Positions 1-9,230 of a stretch of 64,000 nucleotides of DNA are shown piece by piece (within the stretch, counting starts at the first letter, position 1; each line of letters opens with the position of its first letter). This DNA comes from Cellulomonas composti (lineage in GTDB: Bacteria; Actinomycetota; Actinomycetes; Actinomycetales; Cellulomonadaceae), in NCBI RefSeq assembly GCF_007990245.1, contig NZ_BJWG01000002.1, positions 300,926 through 364,925 of the forward strand, read 5' to 3'. A model generated the notes under the pieces. The model saw only the letters and a program-made list of their open reading frames with translations, searched no databases and was not told the DNA's origin. The translations under genes were made by a program, and so were the position numbers.

Positions 1-2
1 CG

Positions 3-2162
3 CGGCACGGCCTGGGCTACTCGCGCATCACGGGCGAACGGCGCGGCCTGCGCGTCGAGACGACGTTCTTCGTGCCGCTCGGCGAGGACGCCGAGGTGCA
101 GAAGGTCACGGTCACCAACACGTCCGACGCGTACAAGTCGGTGACCCTGTTCTCGTTCGTCGAGTTCTGCCTGTGGAACGCACAGGACGACCAGACGAAC
201 TACCAGCGCAACCTCTCGATCGGCGAGGTCGAGGTGGAGCAGGACTCGCCGCACGGCTCGGCGATCTACCACCGCACCGAGTACCGCGAGCGCCGCGACC
301 ACTACGCCGTGTTCGCGGTGAACGCGCGTGCCGACGGCTTCGACACCGACCGGGACACGTTCGTCGGGCCGTACAACTCGCTGGGCGAGGCGGCCGTCCC
401 GCGCGCGGGGGAGTCCGCCGGCTCGGTCGCGTCCGGCTGGTACCCGATCGGCTCGCACTCCGTGGTCGTCTCGCTCGCGCCGGGCGAGTCCCGCGAGCTG
501 GTCTACGTGCTGGGCTACCTCGAGAACCCCGACGAGGAGAAGTGGGCCGACGACGCGCACCAGGTGGTCAACAAGACCGGCGCGCACGCGCTGCTGGGCC
601 GGTTCGCCACCGCGCAGCAGGCCGACGACGCGCTCGCCGCGCTGCAGGCGCACTGGACGGGCCTGCTCTCGACGTACTCGGTGACCTCGGGCGACGACAA
701 GCTCGACCGGATGGTCAACGTGTGGAACCAGTACCAGTGCATGGTCACGTTCAACATGTCCCGCTCGGCGTCGTACTTCGAGACGGGGATCGGGCGCGGG
801 ATGGGCTTCCGCGACTCCAACCAGGACCTGCTCGGCTTCGTGCACCTCATCCCGGAGCGGGCGCGTGAGCGGATCGTCGACATCGCCTCGACCCAGTTCC
901 CCGACGGCTCGGCCTACCACCAGTACCAGCCGCTGACGAAGCGCGGGAACAACGACATCGGCTCCGGCTTCAACGACGACCCGTTGTGGCTGATCGCCGG
1001 CGTCGCGGCCTACGTCAAGGAGACGGGCGACTTCTCGATCCTCGACGAGCCCGTCCCGTTCGACAACGAGCCGGGCTCGGAGGTGCCGCTGTTCGAGCAC
1101 CTGACCCGGTCCTTCGAGTTCACGGTCGACAACCTCGGCCCGCACGGCCTGCCGCTGATCGGCCGCGCCGACTGGAACGACTGCCTCAACCTCAACTGCT
1201 TCTCCACCACCCCCGGAGAGTCGTTCCAGACCACCGAGAACCAGGCGGGCGGCGCCGCCGAGTCGGTGTTCATCGCGGCGCAGTTCGTCCTGTACGGCGA
1301 GCAGTACGCGGAGCTGGCCGAGCGCAGGGGGCTCGACGAGGCCGCGGCGCGCGCACGCTCGCTCGTCGGGCAGATGCGTGAGGCGGTGCTGACGCACGGC
1401 TGGGACGGACGCTGGTTCCTGCGCGCGTACGACTACTACGGCGACCCCGTGGGCACGGACGCGCACGACGAGGGCAAGATCTGGATCGAGCCGCAGGGGT
1501 TCGCCGTGATGGCGGGCATCGGCGTGGAGTCGGGCGCGGCGGCGCAGGCGCTCGACTCGGTGGGCGAGCTGCTCGCCACCGACCACGGCATGGTGCTGCA
1601 GTACCCGGCGTACACGACGTACCAGATCCGGCTCGGTGAGGTCTCGACGTACCCGCCCGGCTACAAGGAGAACGGTGGCATCTTCTGCCACAACAACCCG
1701 TGGGTGATCATCGGCGAGACGATGCTCGGCCGCGGCGAGCGCGCGTTCGACTACTACAAGCGCATCACGCCGGCGTACCGCGAGGACATCTCCGACGTGC
1801 ACCGCCTCGAGCCGTACGTGTACGCGCAGATGATCGCGGGCAAGCAGGCGGTCCGGCACGGCGAGGCCAAGAACTCGTGGCTGACCGGCACCGCGGCGTG
1901 GAACTTCGTCGCCGTCTCGCAGCACCTGCTGGGCGTGCGACCGGACTACGACGGGCTGGTCGTCGACCCGCAGATCGGCCCCGACGTGCCGCGCTTCACC
2001 GTGACCCGTGCGGCGCGCGGCGCGACGTACGTGATCGAGGTGACGAACGGCGGCGCCCCGGGTGCCCGCGGACGTCTCGTCGTGGACGGGGTGCCCATGA
2101 CGGGCAACCTCGTCCCCTACGCGCCCGCCGGCGCCACCGTCCACGTCCAGGTGACGGTCTGA
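3..2162 (+). CDS. Cellobiose phosphorylase, GH94 (5' end outside window)
   Basis: The reading frame is open from the first bases of the window, so about 100 N-terminal residues of an ~820-residue enzyme lie upstream; 719 codons are present. GH94 enzymes reversibly split cellobiose with phosphate into glucose 1-phosphate and glucose in the cytoplasm. The text [20 protein letters not shown] is typical of the N-terminal beta-sandwich. The catalytic general acid Asp lies in DWNDCLN (Asp codon at 1170-1172), inside the (alpha/alpha)6 barrel, followed by [13 protein letters not shown]. The extension after DWNDCLN favours cellobiose phosphorylase over cellodextrin phosphorylase, but the family call is firmer than the substrate. 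A mutarotase follows 100 bp downstream, which fits sugar phosphorolysis. Confidence 0.93.
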   Translation, partial: RHGLGYSRITGERRGLRVETTFFVPLGEDAEVQKVTVTNTSDAYKSVTLFSFVEFCLWNAQDDQTNYQRNLSIGEVEVEQDSPHGSAIYHRTEYRERRDHYAVFAVNARADGFDTDRDTFVGPYNSLGEAAVPRAGESAGSVASGWYPIGSHSVVVSLAPGESRELVYVLGYLENPDEEKWADDAHQVVNKTGAHALLGRFATAQQADDALAALQAHWTGLLSTYSVTSGDDKLDRMVNVWNQYQCMVTFNMSRSASYFETGIGRGMGFRDSNQDLLGFVHLIPERARERIVDIASTQFPDGSAYHQYQPLTKRGNNDIGSGFNDDPLWLIAGVAAYVKETGDFSILDEPVPFDNEPGSEVPLFEHLTRSFEFTVDNLGPHGLPLIGRADWNDCLNLNCFSTTPGESFQTTENQAGGAAESVFIAAQFVLYGEQYAELAERRGLDEAAARARSLVGQMREAVLTHGWDGRWFLRAYDYYGDPVGTDAHDEGKIWIEPQGFAVMAGIGVESGAAAQALDSVGELLATDHGMVLQYPAYTTYQIRLGEVSTYPPGYKENGGIFCHNNPWVIIGETMLGRGERAFDYYKRITPAYREDISDVHRLEPYVYAQMIAGKQAVRHGEAKNSWLTGTAAWNFVAVSQHLLGVRPDYDGLVVDPQIGPDVPRFTVTRAARGATYVIEVTNGGAPGARGRLVVDGVPMTGNLVPYAPAGATVHVQVTV

Positions 2163-2264
2163 CGTGGAACGGAACGAGCGCGGCGGCACGGTGAGTGCGG
2201 TCACCGGGGACCCGGCGGGGGCGGGGGCACCCGCCGGGTCCGACCGCTGCGCGGAGCGCGCACG

Positions 2265-3251
2265 GTGACCGCCCTCGCGACCCCGACGACCGCGCTCGCG
2301 GGCGACCCGCGCGTGGTGACGCTGCGCTCGTCCGTGTGGGAGCTCGACGTCCTGCCCGGCACGGGCGCCTGCCTGGGCGCAGGCCGCATCCGCACCGGCG
2401 ACGGCGTGTGGCGCGACCTGCTGCGCCCCACGCGCACGTTCGCCGGCCTCGGCGAGCCCGAGCGCTGCGCGAGCTTCCCGATGATCCCGTGGTCCAACCG
2501 CGTCGCCGGCGGCGTGCTGCGCTTCCGCGGCCGCACCTGGCAGCTGCAGCAGAACGCCGCCGACGGCACCGCGATCCACGGCGCCGCCCGCTACGTCCCC
2601 TGGCAGGTCACGGCCCTGTCCGAGCGCGCGATCTCGCTCGAGCTCGACACGCGCGCGTTCGTCGGCATGAACTTCCCGTGGAACTTCGTCGCCGGCATCA
2701 CCTACGCGCTCGACGGCCCCGACCTCGAGGTCACGACGAGCCTGCGCAACGTCGACGACGAGCCCTTCCCCGCCGGCCTGGGCCACCACCCCTACTTCGA
2801 GCGCGCGCTGCTGCCCGTCGGGTCGCAGCACCCCTACGAGGGCACCGGCCCGCTGCTCGAGATCCCCGCGCACCGCTCGTACGAGCTCACCGGCGCGATG
2901 CCGTCCGGCCCGTCGGTCCCCGTCGCCCCCCGCGCCGACTTCCGCACCCCTCGCCGGCTCGGCGGCGCGCTCGTCGACGACGTGCTCACCGCCTTCGAGC
3001 CCGGCCGCCCCGTCCGCATGACCTACGACGACCCCGGCCTCGTCGTCGAGATGCACCGCGACCCGGCGTTCTCCCACCTCGTCGTCTACGCACCCCGTGG
3101 GCGCTCCTACTTCGCCGTCGAGCCCGCGACGAACGTCAACGACGGCTTCTCCCTGCACGACGCGGGCGTACCCGGCACCGGCGTCCTGGTCCTCGCCCCC
3201 GACGAGCAGACCACCGCCACCTTCACCATCACGACCCGCACGACCCCCTGA
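2265..3251 (+). CDS. Aldose 1-epimerase (mutarotase) family protein
   Basis: A 328-residue cytoplasmic protein of the galactose mutarotase-like fold, which interconverts alpha and beta anomers of hexoses. Family text includes FPMIPWSNRVAGG (about residues 70-82), AIHGAARYVPW (general-acid His region), and GHHPYFER, which matches the second conserved His motif. A conserved Glu is expected near the C-terminus, in YFAVEPATN. The GTG start has a GGAG eight bases upstream. The gene follows the cellobiose phosphorylase gene on the same strand and may supply anomers for glucose 1-phosphate metabolism. Exact sugar specificity cannot be read from sequence. Confidence 0.85.
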   Translation: MTALATPTTALAGDPRVVTLRSSVWELDVLPGTGACLGAGRIRTGDGVWRDLLRPTRTFAGLGEPERCASFPMIPWSNRVAGGVLRFRGRTWQLQQNAADGTAIHGAARYVPWQVTALSERAISLELDTRAFVGMNFPWNFVAGITYALDGPDLEVTTSLRNVDDEPFPAGLGHHPYFERALLPVGSQHPYEGTGPLLEIPAHRSYELTGAMPSGPSVPVAPRADFRTPRRLGGALVDDVLTAFEPGRPVRMTYDDPGLVVEMHRDPAFSHLVVYAPRGRSYFAVEPATNVNDGFSLHDAGVPGTGVLVLAPDEQTTATFTITTRTTP

Positions 3252-3315
3252 CGACCGGCCCACGGGCGGCGGCCGCCGGGCTCTCGGCGTCGCCGACTTC
3301 CACGGACCCCGCGAA

Positions 3316-3351
3316 TGTCTGCGGACCCCTCGCTTGCGGGGTCCGCAGACA
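3316..3351. repeat. GTCTGCGGACCCC hairpin with extra half-copies
   Basis: Perfect inverted repeat: TGTCTGCGGACCCC (3316-3329), 8-base loop, GGGGTCCGCAGACA (3338-3351). Two more GGGGTCCGC(AGAC) half-copies follow to about 3390. It sits between the mutarotase stop and a truncated lipoprotein gene. It could serve as a terminator, but the extra copies and the same core at 45.4-45.8 kb suggest a dispersed repeat. Confidence 0.7.
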
Positions 3352-3375
3352 CTCTGGGGGTCCGCAGACGATGCG

Positions 3376-3777
3376 GGGTCCGCGGGCGCGCCGGACGACC
3401 TGGGCGGCCTGAGCGACCCGACGGCGGGGATCGAGGCGCTGCGGGACACGGTGCAGTCGCTCCAGAAGGTCGGCCGGGAGGAGGTCGACGGCGTGCCGAC
3501 CACGCACTACACGGCGACTGTCGATGCGGGCGCCGACCTCGGGGTGGGCGGGCTCGACGACGGGTCTCCTCTCGCCTCGCTGCCGTCGTCGTACGCCTAC
3601 GAGATCTGGGTCGACGACGCGGGGCGGCCCGTCCGCACCTCCACCGACCTGGCGGGGATGGCCATGGTCATGACCTACTCGAACTGGGACGACCCGAGCA
3701 TCGCGGTCGTCGCGCCGGGCGCCGACGAGATCACGGACGTCAACCCGCTGGCGGACATCGGCGGCGGCGAGAGCTGA
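3376..3777 (+). pseudogene. Truncated LppX/LprG-like lipoprotein (C-terminal half only)
   Basis: From about nt 3400 the frame encodes roughly 120 residues that align with the second half of the intact lipoprotein just downstream: TVDAG versus TVDAT, LPSSYAYEIWV versus LPATIEYSFWV, MTYSNWDD versus VVYTDWGA, ending DITDVNPLADIGG-like versus DQIIDMSSLGG. No signal peptide, lipobox or N-terminal half is present; the frame upstream runs into the GTCTGCGGAC repeat cluster. I read it as a tandem paralogue whose 5' half was lost at the repeat. A read-through product from an upstream in-frame start is possible but unlikely to be exported. Confidence 0.6.
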
Positions 3778-3909
3778 CCGGACGCGAGGTCACGGTTCGG
3801 TTCCGAATCGACGTACCGCGGGTGAAAGGTGCGAACGCGTCGGAACGGGACCGGGTCGCCCGTGCCACGATGAGCGGCACCAGCCGTAACTCACAGGGGG
3901 AGACCTGCC

Positions 3910-4743
3910 ATGCGTGCCGTCCGCCGGATCGTCGCGACCAGCGCCGCCGTCGCACTTTCGTTCACTCTCGTCGCCTGCGCGGGCTCGTCGTCGGACGACG
4001 AACCCGGCACGGACGCGACGACGACGCAGGACGTCGACACCGACGCGACGACCGCGCCGGCCGACGACCCCGACGACGGCGAGGCCTCGGGCGAGCTCAC
4101 GGTCGACAACTTCGTCTCGGTGCTCAGCAACCAGCTGAAGGAAGGCACGTCGTACCGGACGAAGATGACGACGACCGTGGCTGGGACGACGACGACGTCG
4201 GTCGGCGTCGTCGAGATGACGGACGCCGGCCCGGAGATGGACATGCAGACCCAGGCCGCGGGCCAGGACGTCCGGATGATCATGGTCGACGGCATCTTCT
4301 ACATGAACATGGGCGAGCTGACGCAAGACAAGTTCATCAAGATCGACCCGAGCGACACCGACAACCCGCTCAGCTCGATGATGGGCGACATCAGCAGCTA
4401 CACGGAGCCCGAGAAGAGCGTCGAGATGCTCGACGGCGCGGTCCTCGAGGTGACGAAGGTCGGTCCCGCCGAGGACGTCGAGGGGGTTCAGGCGACGCCC
4501 TACCGCGTGACCGTCGACGCGACCAAGCTCACCGAGCAGATGGGCGCGGCCGGTGAGCTTGCGACGCTTCCTGCGACGATCGAGTACTCGTTCTGGGTCG
4601 GCCCGGAGAACCGGCTCACGAAGATGTCGATGGACATCGCCGGCGCGACGACGGAGGTCGTCTACACCGACTGGGGTGCCGACGTCGACATCCAGGCTCC
4701 CAGCGCGGACCAGATCATCGACATGAGCAGCCTCGGCGGCTGA
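3910..4743 (+). CDS. LppX/LprA/LprG-like lipoprotein
   Basis: 277 residues. The N-terminus (MRAVRRIV, hydrophobic core, lipobox LVAC) is a lipoprotein signal peptide, so the mature protein should be lipid-anchored on the outer face of the membrane. An Asp/Thr-rich linker follows to about residue 60. The rest matches the pattern of the LppX_LprAFG fold, in which single-domain lipoproteins bind acylated lipids in a cavity; the fold call rests on pattern (MDMQTQAAGQDVRMIMVDG, TPYRVTVDATKL) rather than an alignment. AGGGGGAG precedes the ATG by seven bases. It ends 12 bp from the convergent acetyltransferase gene. Confidence 0.75.
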   Translation: MRAVRRIVATSAAVALSFTLVACAGSSSDDEPGTDATTTQDVDTDATTAPADDPDDGEASGELTVDNFVSVLSNQLKEGTSYRTKMTTTVAGTTTTSVGVVEMTDAGPEMDMQTQAAGQDVRMIMVDGIFYMNMGELTQDKFIKIDPSDTDNPLSSMMGDISSYTEPEKSVEMLDGAVLEVTKVGPAEDVEGVQATPYRVTVDATKLTEQMGAAGELATLPATIEYSFWVGPENRLTKMSMDIAGATTEVVYTDWGADVDIQAPSADQIIDMSSLGG

Positions 4744-4755
4744 TCCCGCGCGGAC

Positions 4756-5358
4756 TCACAGTGCCAGCGTGAGGGTGCGGCCCCAGTCGTAGGTCGCGTA
4801 GGTGGTGAACCCGACGCGTTCGTAGAACGCGATCGCGCCGGTGTTCGCGCCGTCGACGCCGAGGTGGACGCCGGGCACGCCACGCGTCCGCAGCTCGTCG
4901 GCGAGCGTCTCGATGAGGCGTCGACCCCAGCCCTGGCCCTGCAGCCGCGGGAGCAGGTCGATGTGCAGGTGCGCGGGGAACTGCTCGTACAGCGGGTCGG
5001 GCGGCACGCTCCACTCGTGCAGACGATCGACGAGCACGTGGTCCTCGGTGCCGTCGCCCGGGTCCTGCACCCGCGGGTACTGCGCCCGCAGCGCGGGCCA
5101 CCACTGCTCGTCGAGCCAGCGTCCCAGGAGCAGCGAGTCGGCGGTCGCGACGACGTAGCCGGCGACCCCGCGCTCGTCGGCGACGACGAGCGTGAGCGAC
5201 GGGTCGGCGACGGGGTACGGGCCGGCGTACAGGTGCCCGAGCAGGTCCGGGTTGCGGTACAGGGCGCTCGCGTCACCGCCGGCCGCGCCCGTGAGCAGGC
5301 AGAGCCGGTAGATGCCGGGCAGGTCGGCGGGGTGGTACGCCCGGAGCGTGGCCGTCAT
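4756..5358 (-). CDS. GNAT-family N-acetyltransferase
   Basis: A 200-residue protein spanning a full GNAT domain, which transfers an acetyl group from acetyl-CoA to an amine. It starts LRAYHPADLPGIYRLCLLTG, and the acetyl-CoA pyrophosphate loop is LQGQGWGRRLIE at about residues 139-150. NTGAIAFYERVGF near residue 176 is the usual motif B ending. The middle insertion (LDEQWWPALRAQYP) resembles GNAT proteins related to the acetyltransferase-like domain of bacterial O-GlcNAcase homologues. The acceptor is unknown. It is transcribed convergently with the lipoprotein and divergently from the membrane protein gene. Confidence 0.85.
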   Translation of the reverse strand: MTATLRAYHPADLPGIYRLCLLTGAAGGDASALYRNPDLLGHLYAGPYPVADPSLTLVVADERGVAGYVVATADSLLLGRWLDEQWWPALRAQYPRVQDPGDGTEDHVLVDRLHEWSVPPDPLYEQFPAHLHIDLLPRLQGQGWGRRLIETLADELRTRGVPGVHLGVDGANTGAIAFYERVGFTTYATYDWGRTLTLAL

Positions 5359-5520
5359 CCCCCGATCCCATCACGGGCGAGGCGTGCGCGCCCCCACGGG
5401 CCGCGGCGGGTCCCGATCGCATCACGGATGGGCTGCGGATCAGCCACACCGGGCGGGACCGAGTCCGCGCACTCCGTGCATCCGCCATGCTGTGCCGCAC
5501 GACGACAGGATGGCGACGCC

Positions 5521-7104
5521 ATGACCAGCACGGACGACCGCGGGCGGACCCACCGGGTCGAGCTGCGCGCGGCGCTCGCGTGGCTCACGCATCCCGTCAC
5601 AGCGGGCGCGCTCGTCGTGCTGGTGCTCAACGACCACCTCCTCAAGCGTGTCTACGGGACGTGGTGGACCGGCAAGCTGTCCGACGTCGCGGGCCTCGTG
5701 CTCGCCCCCGCGCTCGTCGGGGTCGCGCTCGCTGCTGCACGCTCGTGGCGAGGCTCGGCGCACCGGGCGCGGCCGGACGTCGTGGCCGACGTCGCGACGA
5801 TCGTCGTCGGGGTCGCGTTCGTCGTCGTGAAGATCACCGCGCTCGGCGCGGCGACGGCGTCGGCGGCCTGGACGGCGGTGGCCGGGCCGAGCGTGGTGCT
5901 GCGCGACCCGACCGACCTGCTCGCGCTGCCCGCGCTCGTGCTGGGCTGGGTGGTGGCTCGATCGTCGGCGACGCACCCTCACGACCGCGCGACGCGCAGG
6001 TGGCCGCTGGTGCTGCCGCTCGCGGTGCTCGCGACCGCCGCGACGTCCTCGATGGGCGCGCCCGGGACGATGTCCGTCGACGTGACCGACGGCGTGCTGG
6101 TCGTCGGCACGGGTTGGAGCGAACAGGCGACGAGCCTCTTCTCGACGACCGACGCAGAGACCTGGACGGATCTGGGTTACGTCGAGCACACCCCGGAGCC
6201 GACCGACTCCGGTTCGCCGCTGCCCACGTCGGACCCGGCGGCCGCCACCGCGTGCGTCCCCGACGAACCGGACGTGTGCTACCGCGCGACCCAGCCGGAG
6301 ACGCTCGGGGTCAGCCGCAGCGACGACGGCGGGCGCACGTGGGAGCCCGAGTGGTCGCTGACCGACGAGGAGCTGTCCGCCCTGACCGCCCGACTCACCG
6401 ACTCGGAGCCGATCGAGACCCTCGACGTCGCGGTGCTCCCCACCGCTGCGGGCTACCGCGTGTACGCGGCGAACGGCGGCGACGGGCTGGCGGAGCGCGA
6501 CGAGGACGGCACCTGGACGCGGCTTGGCCAGCCGTACCTCGGCGACGGCCCCGCGCCCCTGCCGGGTGAGGCGGTGGTGAGGACCTACCCGGTGCCGCTC
6601 GCGGTGCTCTTCGGCGCACTCGTCGCGACGATCGCGACCGCGGTGATCGCCCTTCCGGCGCGGCGGCGTCTCGAGGACGGCCGCACGATCGCCATCGCGC
6701 CTGGCGTCGTCGCGGCCCTGCTCGCGCTCGTCGCGGTGCTCCTCGACTTCCGGCTGGCATCCTTCGGCAGCGAGATCGGGTACACGATCTTCGGCCAGGC
6801 CGTCGTCGTGCTCGCGCTCGTCGGGGCGGTCGTCCTCGGGCTCGTCGCGATCGCTCTGGCCGGTCGAACGCTGGGCGTGGGGGTCGCGCTCGGCGCGCTG
6901 GTCGGCGTCGTGACGGCGATGGTCATCGCATGGCTGCCCGGCTCCGACGCGCAGCGTGTCGTCATCGGGCTCCTGGTCGCTGCGATGGGCACGGCCGGTT
7001 GCGCCATCGCCGTCCGTCGGCTCGGTCGTGGACCAGATGAACCGCCGGTGCACGGGCCTGGCGGACCGGCGCTGGAGCCGGGCCGGGAACCTCCGCAGCC
7101 GTAG
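5521..7104 (+). CDS. Multi-pass membrane protein with an extracytoplasmic Asp-box region
   Basis: I chose the ATG at 5521 (MTSTDDRGR); the frame is open further upstream but overlaps the antisense acetyltransferase gene. About 527 residues. Hydrophobic segments lie near residues 22-40, 52-72, 85-112, 130-150 and 163-182, then a polar stretch of about 170 residues, then four more near 360-510. The polar stretch contains SRSDDGGRTW, a classical Asp-box (S-x-D-x-G-x-T-W) of sialidase/BNR beta-propellers, plus FSTTDAETWTDLG, a weaker copy. Two boxes are too few for a whole propeller. No function can be assigned; surface sensing or binding is a guess. Confidence 0.75.
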   Translation: MTSTDDRGRTHRVELRAALAWLTHPVTAGALVVLVLNDHLLKRVYGTWWTGKLSDVAGLVLAPALVGVALAAARSWRGSAHRARPDVVADVATIVVGVAFVVVKITALGAATASAAWTAVAGPSVVLRDPTDLLALPALVLGWVVARSSATHPHDRATRRWPLVLPLAVLATAATSSMGAPGTMSVDVTDGVLVVGTGWSEQATSLFSTTDAETWTDLGYVEHTPEPTDSGSPLPTSDPAAATACVPDEPDVCYRATQPETLGVSRSDDGGRTWEPEWSLTDEELSALTARLTDSEPIETLDVAVLPTAAGYRVYAANGGDGLAERDEDGTWTRLGQPYLGDGPAPLPGEAVVRTYPVPLAVLFGALVATIATAVIALPARRRLEDGRTIAIAPGVVAALLALVAVLLDFRLASFGSEIGYTIFGQAVVVLALVGAVVLGLVAIALAGRTLGVGVALGALVGVVTAMVIAWLPGSDAQRVVIGLLVAAMGTAGCAIAVRRLGRGPDEPPVHGPGGPALEPGREPPQP

Positions 7105-7116
7105 GCTACGCTCTAG

Positions 7117-7138
7117 TAACTTACGGGTGCGTAGGTTA
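7117..7138. promoter_or_regulatory. Palindromic operator-like site upstream of acyl-CoA ligase
   Basis: TAACTTACG, four bases, CGTAGGTTA: nine-base arms with one mismatch, ending 10 bases before the ATG at 7149. A second small palindrome, GTAGGCTAC, lies at 7101-7109. The position would block transcription or initiation, as expected for a TetR- or GntR-type repressor of lipid genes. The regulator itself is not in the window. Confidence 0.5.
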
Positions 7139-7148
7139 GGCTCGCGGC

Positions 7149-8822
7149 ATGGGCACCACCCCGACGACCGCCTCGCCGGTCGCCCTCCCGCCGATCCCCG
7201 ACGAGCCCCTGACGGCCGCGCTCGAGCGCGCCGCCGCGGAGCACGGAGAGCGGGTCGCGGTCGACTTCCTCGGCGCCACGACGACCTACACGGCGCTGGC
7301 CGACGAGGTCGCCCGGGCGGCCGGCGTGCTCGTCGGGCTCGGGGTGCAGCCGGGGGACCGGGTCGCGATCGCGCTGCCCAACTGCACCCAGCACCTCGTC
7401 GCGTTCTACGCCGCGCTGCGCATCGGCGCGGTCGTCGTCGAGCACAACCCCACCTACACGGCCGACGAGCTCGCGCACCAGCTCGCGGACTCCGGCGCCA
7501 CCGTCGCGCTGGTCTGGACCAAGGCCGTGCCGGCGGTGCTCATCGCGAAGTCGCGCACCGCGCTGCGCTCGATCGTCGCGGTCGACCTGGCCGCCGACCT
7601 GCCGGCGGGGGCGCGCTGGGCGCTGCGACTGCCGATCCCCAAGGCGCGCAAGGCCGCCGAGGCGATGCGCGGACCGGTGCCGGCCGACATCCCGCGCTGG
7701 GACCGGCTCGTGCGCGACGCACGACCCCTGCCCGCCGACCACCCGCTGCCTTCCTCGTCGGACGTGGCGCTGCTGCAGTACACGGGCGGAACCACGGGCA
7801 CGCCGAAGGCCGCCGTGCTGACGCACCGCAACGTCGTCGCGAACACCGTGCAGGGGCACGCCTGGACCGGGCACGAACCCGGGCGCGAGGTGGTGTTCGG
7901 CGTGCTGCCGTTCTTCCACGCGTTCGGGCTGACGCTGTGCCTGTCCTACGCCGTACGGATCGCCGCGACGCTCGTCGTGCTGCCGTCGTTCGACCCCGCG
8001 CTCGTGCTCGCGGCGCAGCGCCGCCGCCCCGGCACCTTCCTACCCGCCGTCCCGCCGATGCTCGACCGCCTGGTCACCGCAGCCGACGCCGCGAACGTGC
8101 CGCTGACCTCCTTCACGCACGCGATCAGCGGCGCGATGGCCCTGCCCGCGGAGACCGCGCGGCGCTGGGAGGCGGCCACCGGCGGGCTCGTCGTCGAGGG
8201 CTACGGCATGACCGAGACGTCACCCGTCGCGCTCGGCAACCCGTTCGACGCCACGCGGCGTCCCGGCGCACTCGGCCTGCCGTTCCCCGGCACCGAGGTG
8301 CGGGTCGTCTCGCAGACCGACGTCACGCAGGACGTCGCGCCGGGTGAGCCCGGCGAGCTCCTGGTCCGCGGGCCGCAGGTGTTCCAGGGGTACTGGGGGC
8401 GGCCCGACGAGACAGCGGGGCAGCTCCTCGCGGACGGCTGGCTGCGCACCGGCGACGTCGTGCGCGTCGACGACGACGGGTTCGTCGTCCTCGTCGACCG
8501 CATCAAGGAGATGATCGTGACCGGCGGGTTCAAGGTGTACCCGTCGCAGGTCGAGGACCAGCTGCGCTCGATGCCCGGCATCGCCGACGTCGCGGTGGTG
8601 GGCGTCCCCTACGGGGACCTCGGCGAGTCCGTCGTGGCTGCCGTCGTGCTGCGCGAGGGCCACGACGTCGACCTGGCCGCAGTCAGGGACTGGTGCGGCC
8701 AGCGCCTCGCGCGCTACGCCGTGCCGCGCCGGCTCGTCGTGCTGCCGGACCTGCCGCGCTCTCAGGTCGGCAAGGTGCTGCGGCGCGTCGTGCGCGACCA
8801 GGTGCTCGCGCTCTCGGCCTGA
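7149..8822 (+). CDS. Long-chain fatty acid--CoA ligase (AMP-forming)
   Basis: 557 residues covering a full ANL adenylating enzyme, which activates a carboxylate with ATP to an acyl-AMP and then a CoA thioester. Motifs in order: the Thr/Gly-rich loop YTGGTTGTPKAAVLTHRN near residue 210, YGMTETSPV near 352, GWLRTGDVVRVDDDGF near 430 (Asp that binds ribose), DRIKEMIVTGGFKVYPSQVE near 450, and the C-terminal lysine region RSQVGKVLRRVV. This pattern fits FadD-like acyl-CoA synthetases. Chain length cannot be deduced. The only nearby control element is the palindrome 10 bp upstream of the start. Confidence 0.9.
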   Translation: MGTTPTTASPVALPPIPDEPLTAALERAAAEHGERVAVDFLGATTTYTALADEVARAAGVLVGLGVQPGDRVAIALPNCTQHLVAFYAALRIGAVVVEHNPTYTADELAHQLADSGATVALVWTKAVPAVLIAKSRTALRSIVAVDLAADLPAGARWALRLPIPKARKAAEAMRGPVPADIPRWDRLVRDARPLPADHPLPSSSDVALLQYTGGTTGTPKAAVLTHRNVVANTVQGHAWTGHEPGREVVFGVLPFFHAFGLTLCLSYAVRIAATLVVLPSFDPALVLAAQRRRPGTFLPAVPPMLDRLVTAADAANVPLTSFTHAISGAMALPAETARRWEAATGGLVVEGYGMTETSPVALGNPFDATRRPGALGLPFPGTEVRVVSQTDVTQDVAPGEPGELLVRGPQVFQGYWGRPDETAGQLLADGWLRTGDVVRVDDDGFVVLVDRIKEMIVTGGFKVYPSQVEDQLRSMPGIADVAVVGVPYGDLGESVVAAVVLREGHDVDLAAVRDWCGQRLARYAVPRRLVVLPDLPRSQVGKVLRRVVRDQVLALSA

Positions 8823-8947
8823 GCCCGTCCTCGGCGCCCGGCTCCGCGGCCGCCACCCGGAGTTCGTCCCGGCGCGTCCGGCCGGTATGCTGATCCGCGC
8901 CGACCGCGACCCGGGTGCGCACGCACCGAGGGTCAAGGGAAGGTCAC

Positions 8948-9018
8948 GCGGGTGTAGTTCAATGGTAGAACTTCAGCTTCCCAAGCTGATGGCGCGGGTT
9001 CGATTCCCGTCACCCGCT
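8948..9018 (+). tRNA. tRNA-Gly (anticodon CCC)
   Basis: Full 71-nt cloverleaf: acceptor GCGGGTG pairs with CACCCGC, D stem GTTC/GAAC, anticodon stem TCAGC/GCTGA with loop TTCCCAA (anticodon CCC), T arm GCGGG-TTCGATT-CCCGT, discriminator T. CCA is not encoded. Its 3' half is copied 4.7 kb downstream, so this gene served as an integration site. Confidence 0.95.
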
Positions 9019-9020
9019 CC
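8978..9020. repeat. attL: 3' half of tRNA-Gly plus two bases
   Basis: Forty-three bases from the anticodon loop of the tRNA to two bases past its end are repeated exactly at 13662-13704. This is the usual footprint of a tyrosine recombinase that targets a tRNA gene and rebuilds its 3' end. Confidence 0.85.
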
Positions 9021-9200
9021 GGTATTTCCCTAGGTCAGAGCGATTTCGAGGCTCTGTCGGACCTCCCTGAGACCCTTGTGCGGGTCGGCTCGTGCCATAG
9101 GGATGAGGTCCCGATCATGACCGCTTCGACCACCTCGCGCCGAGCATCACGTGAGGACTCCAGCTCTCACACTCAGCCCCGGGCCGCGCCGAACGACCGT

Positions 9201-9222
9201 TGCTAGCATTGCTGTCAGGAGG
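9201..9222 (+). promoter_or_regulatory. Palindrome and Shine-Dalgarno before vapB
   Basis: TGCTAGCA (9201-9208) is a perfect palindrome containing a TAGCAT -10-like sequence, and AGGAGG follows at 9217-9222, eight bases before the ATG at 9231. Toxin-antitoxin operons usually repress themselves through such palindromes; this is inferred here. The SD decides the start at 9231 over the GTG at 9222. Confidence 0.4.
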
Positions 9223-9230
9223 TGATCGGG

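Noticed and set aside
4864..5520. 5' extension of the membrane protein frame
   Set aside because: It lies antisense to the GNAT gene and lacks membrane-like or family text; the ATG at 5521 fits better.
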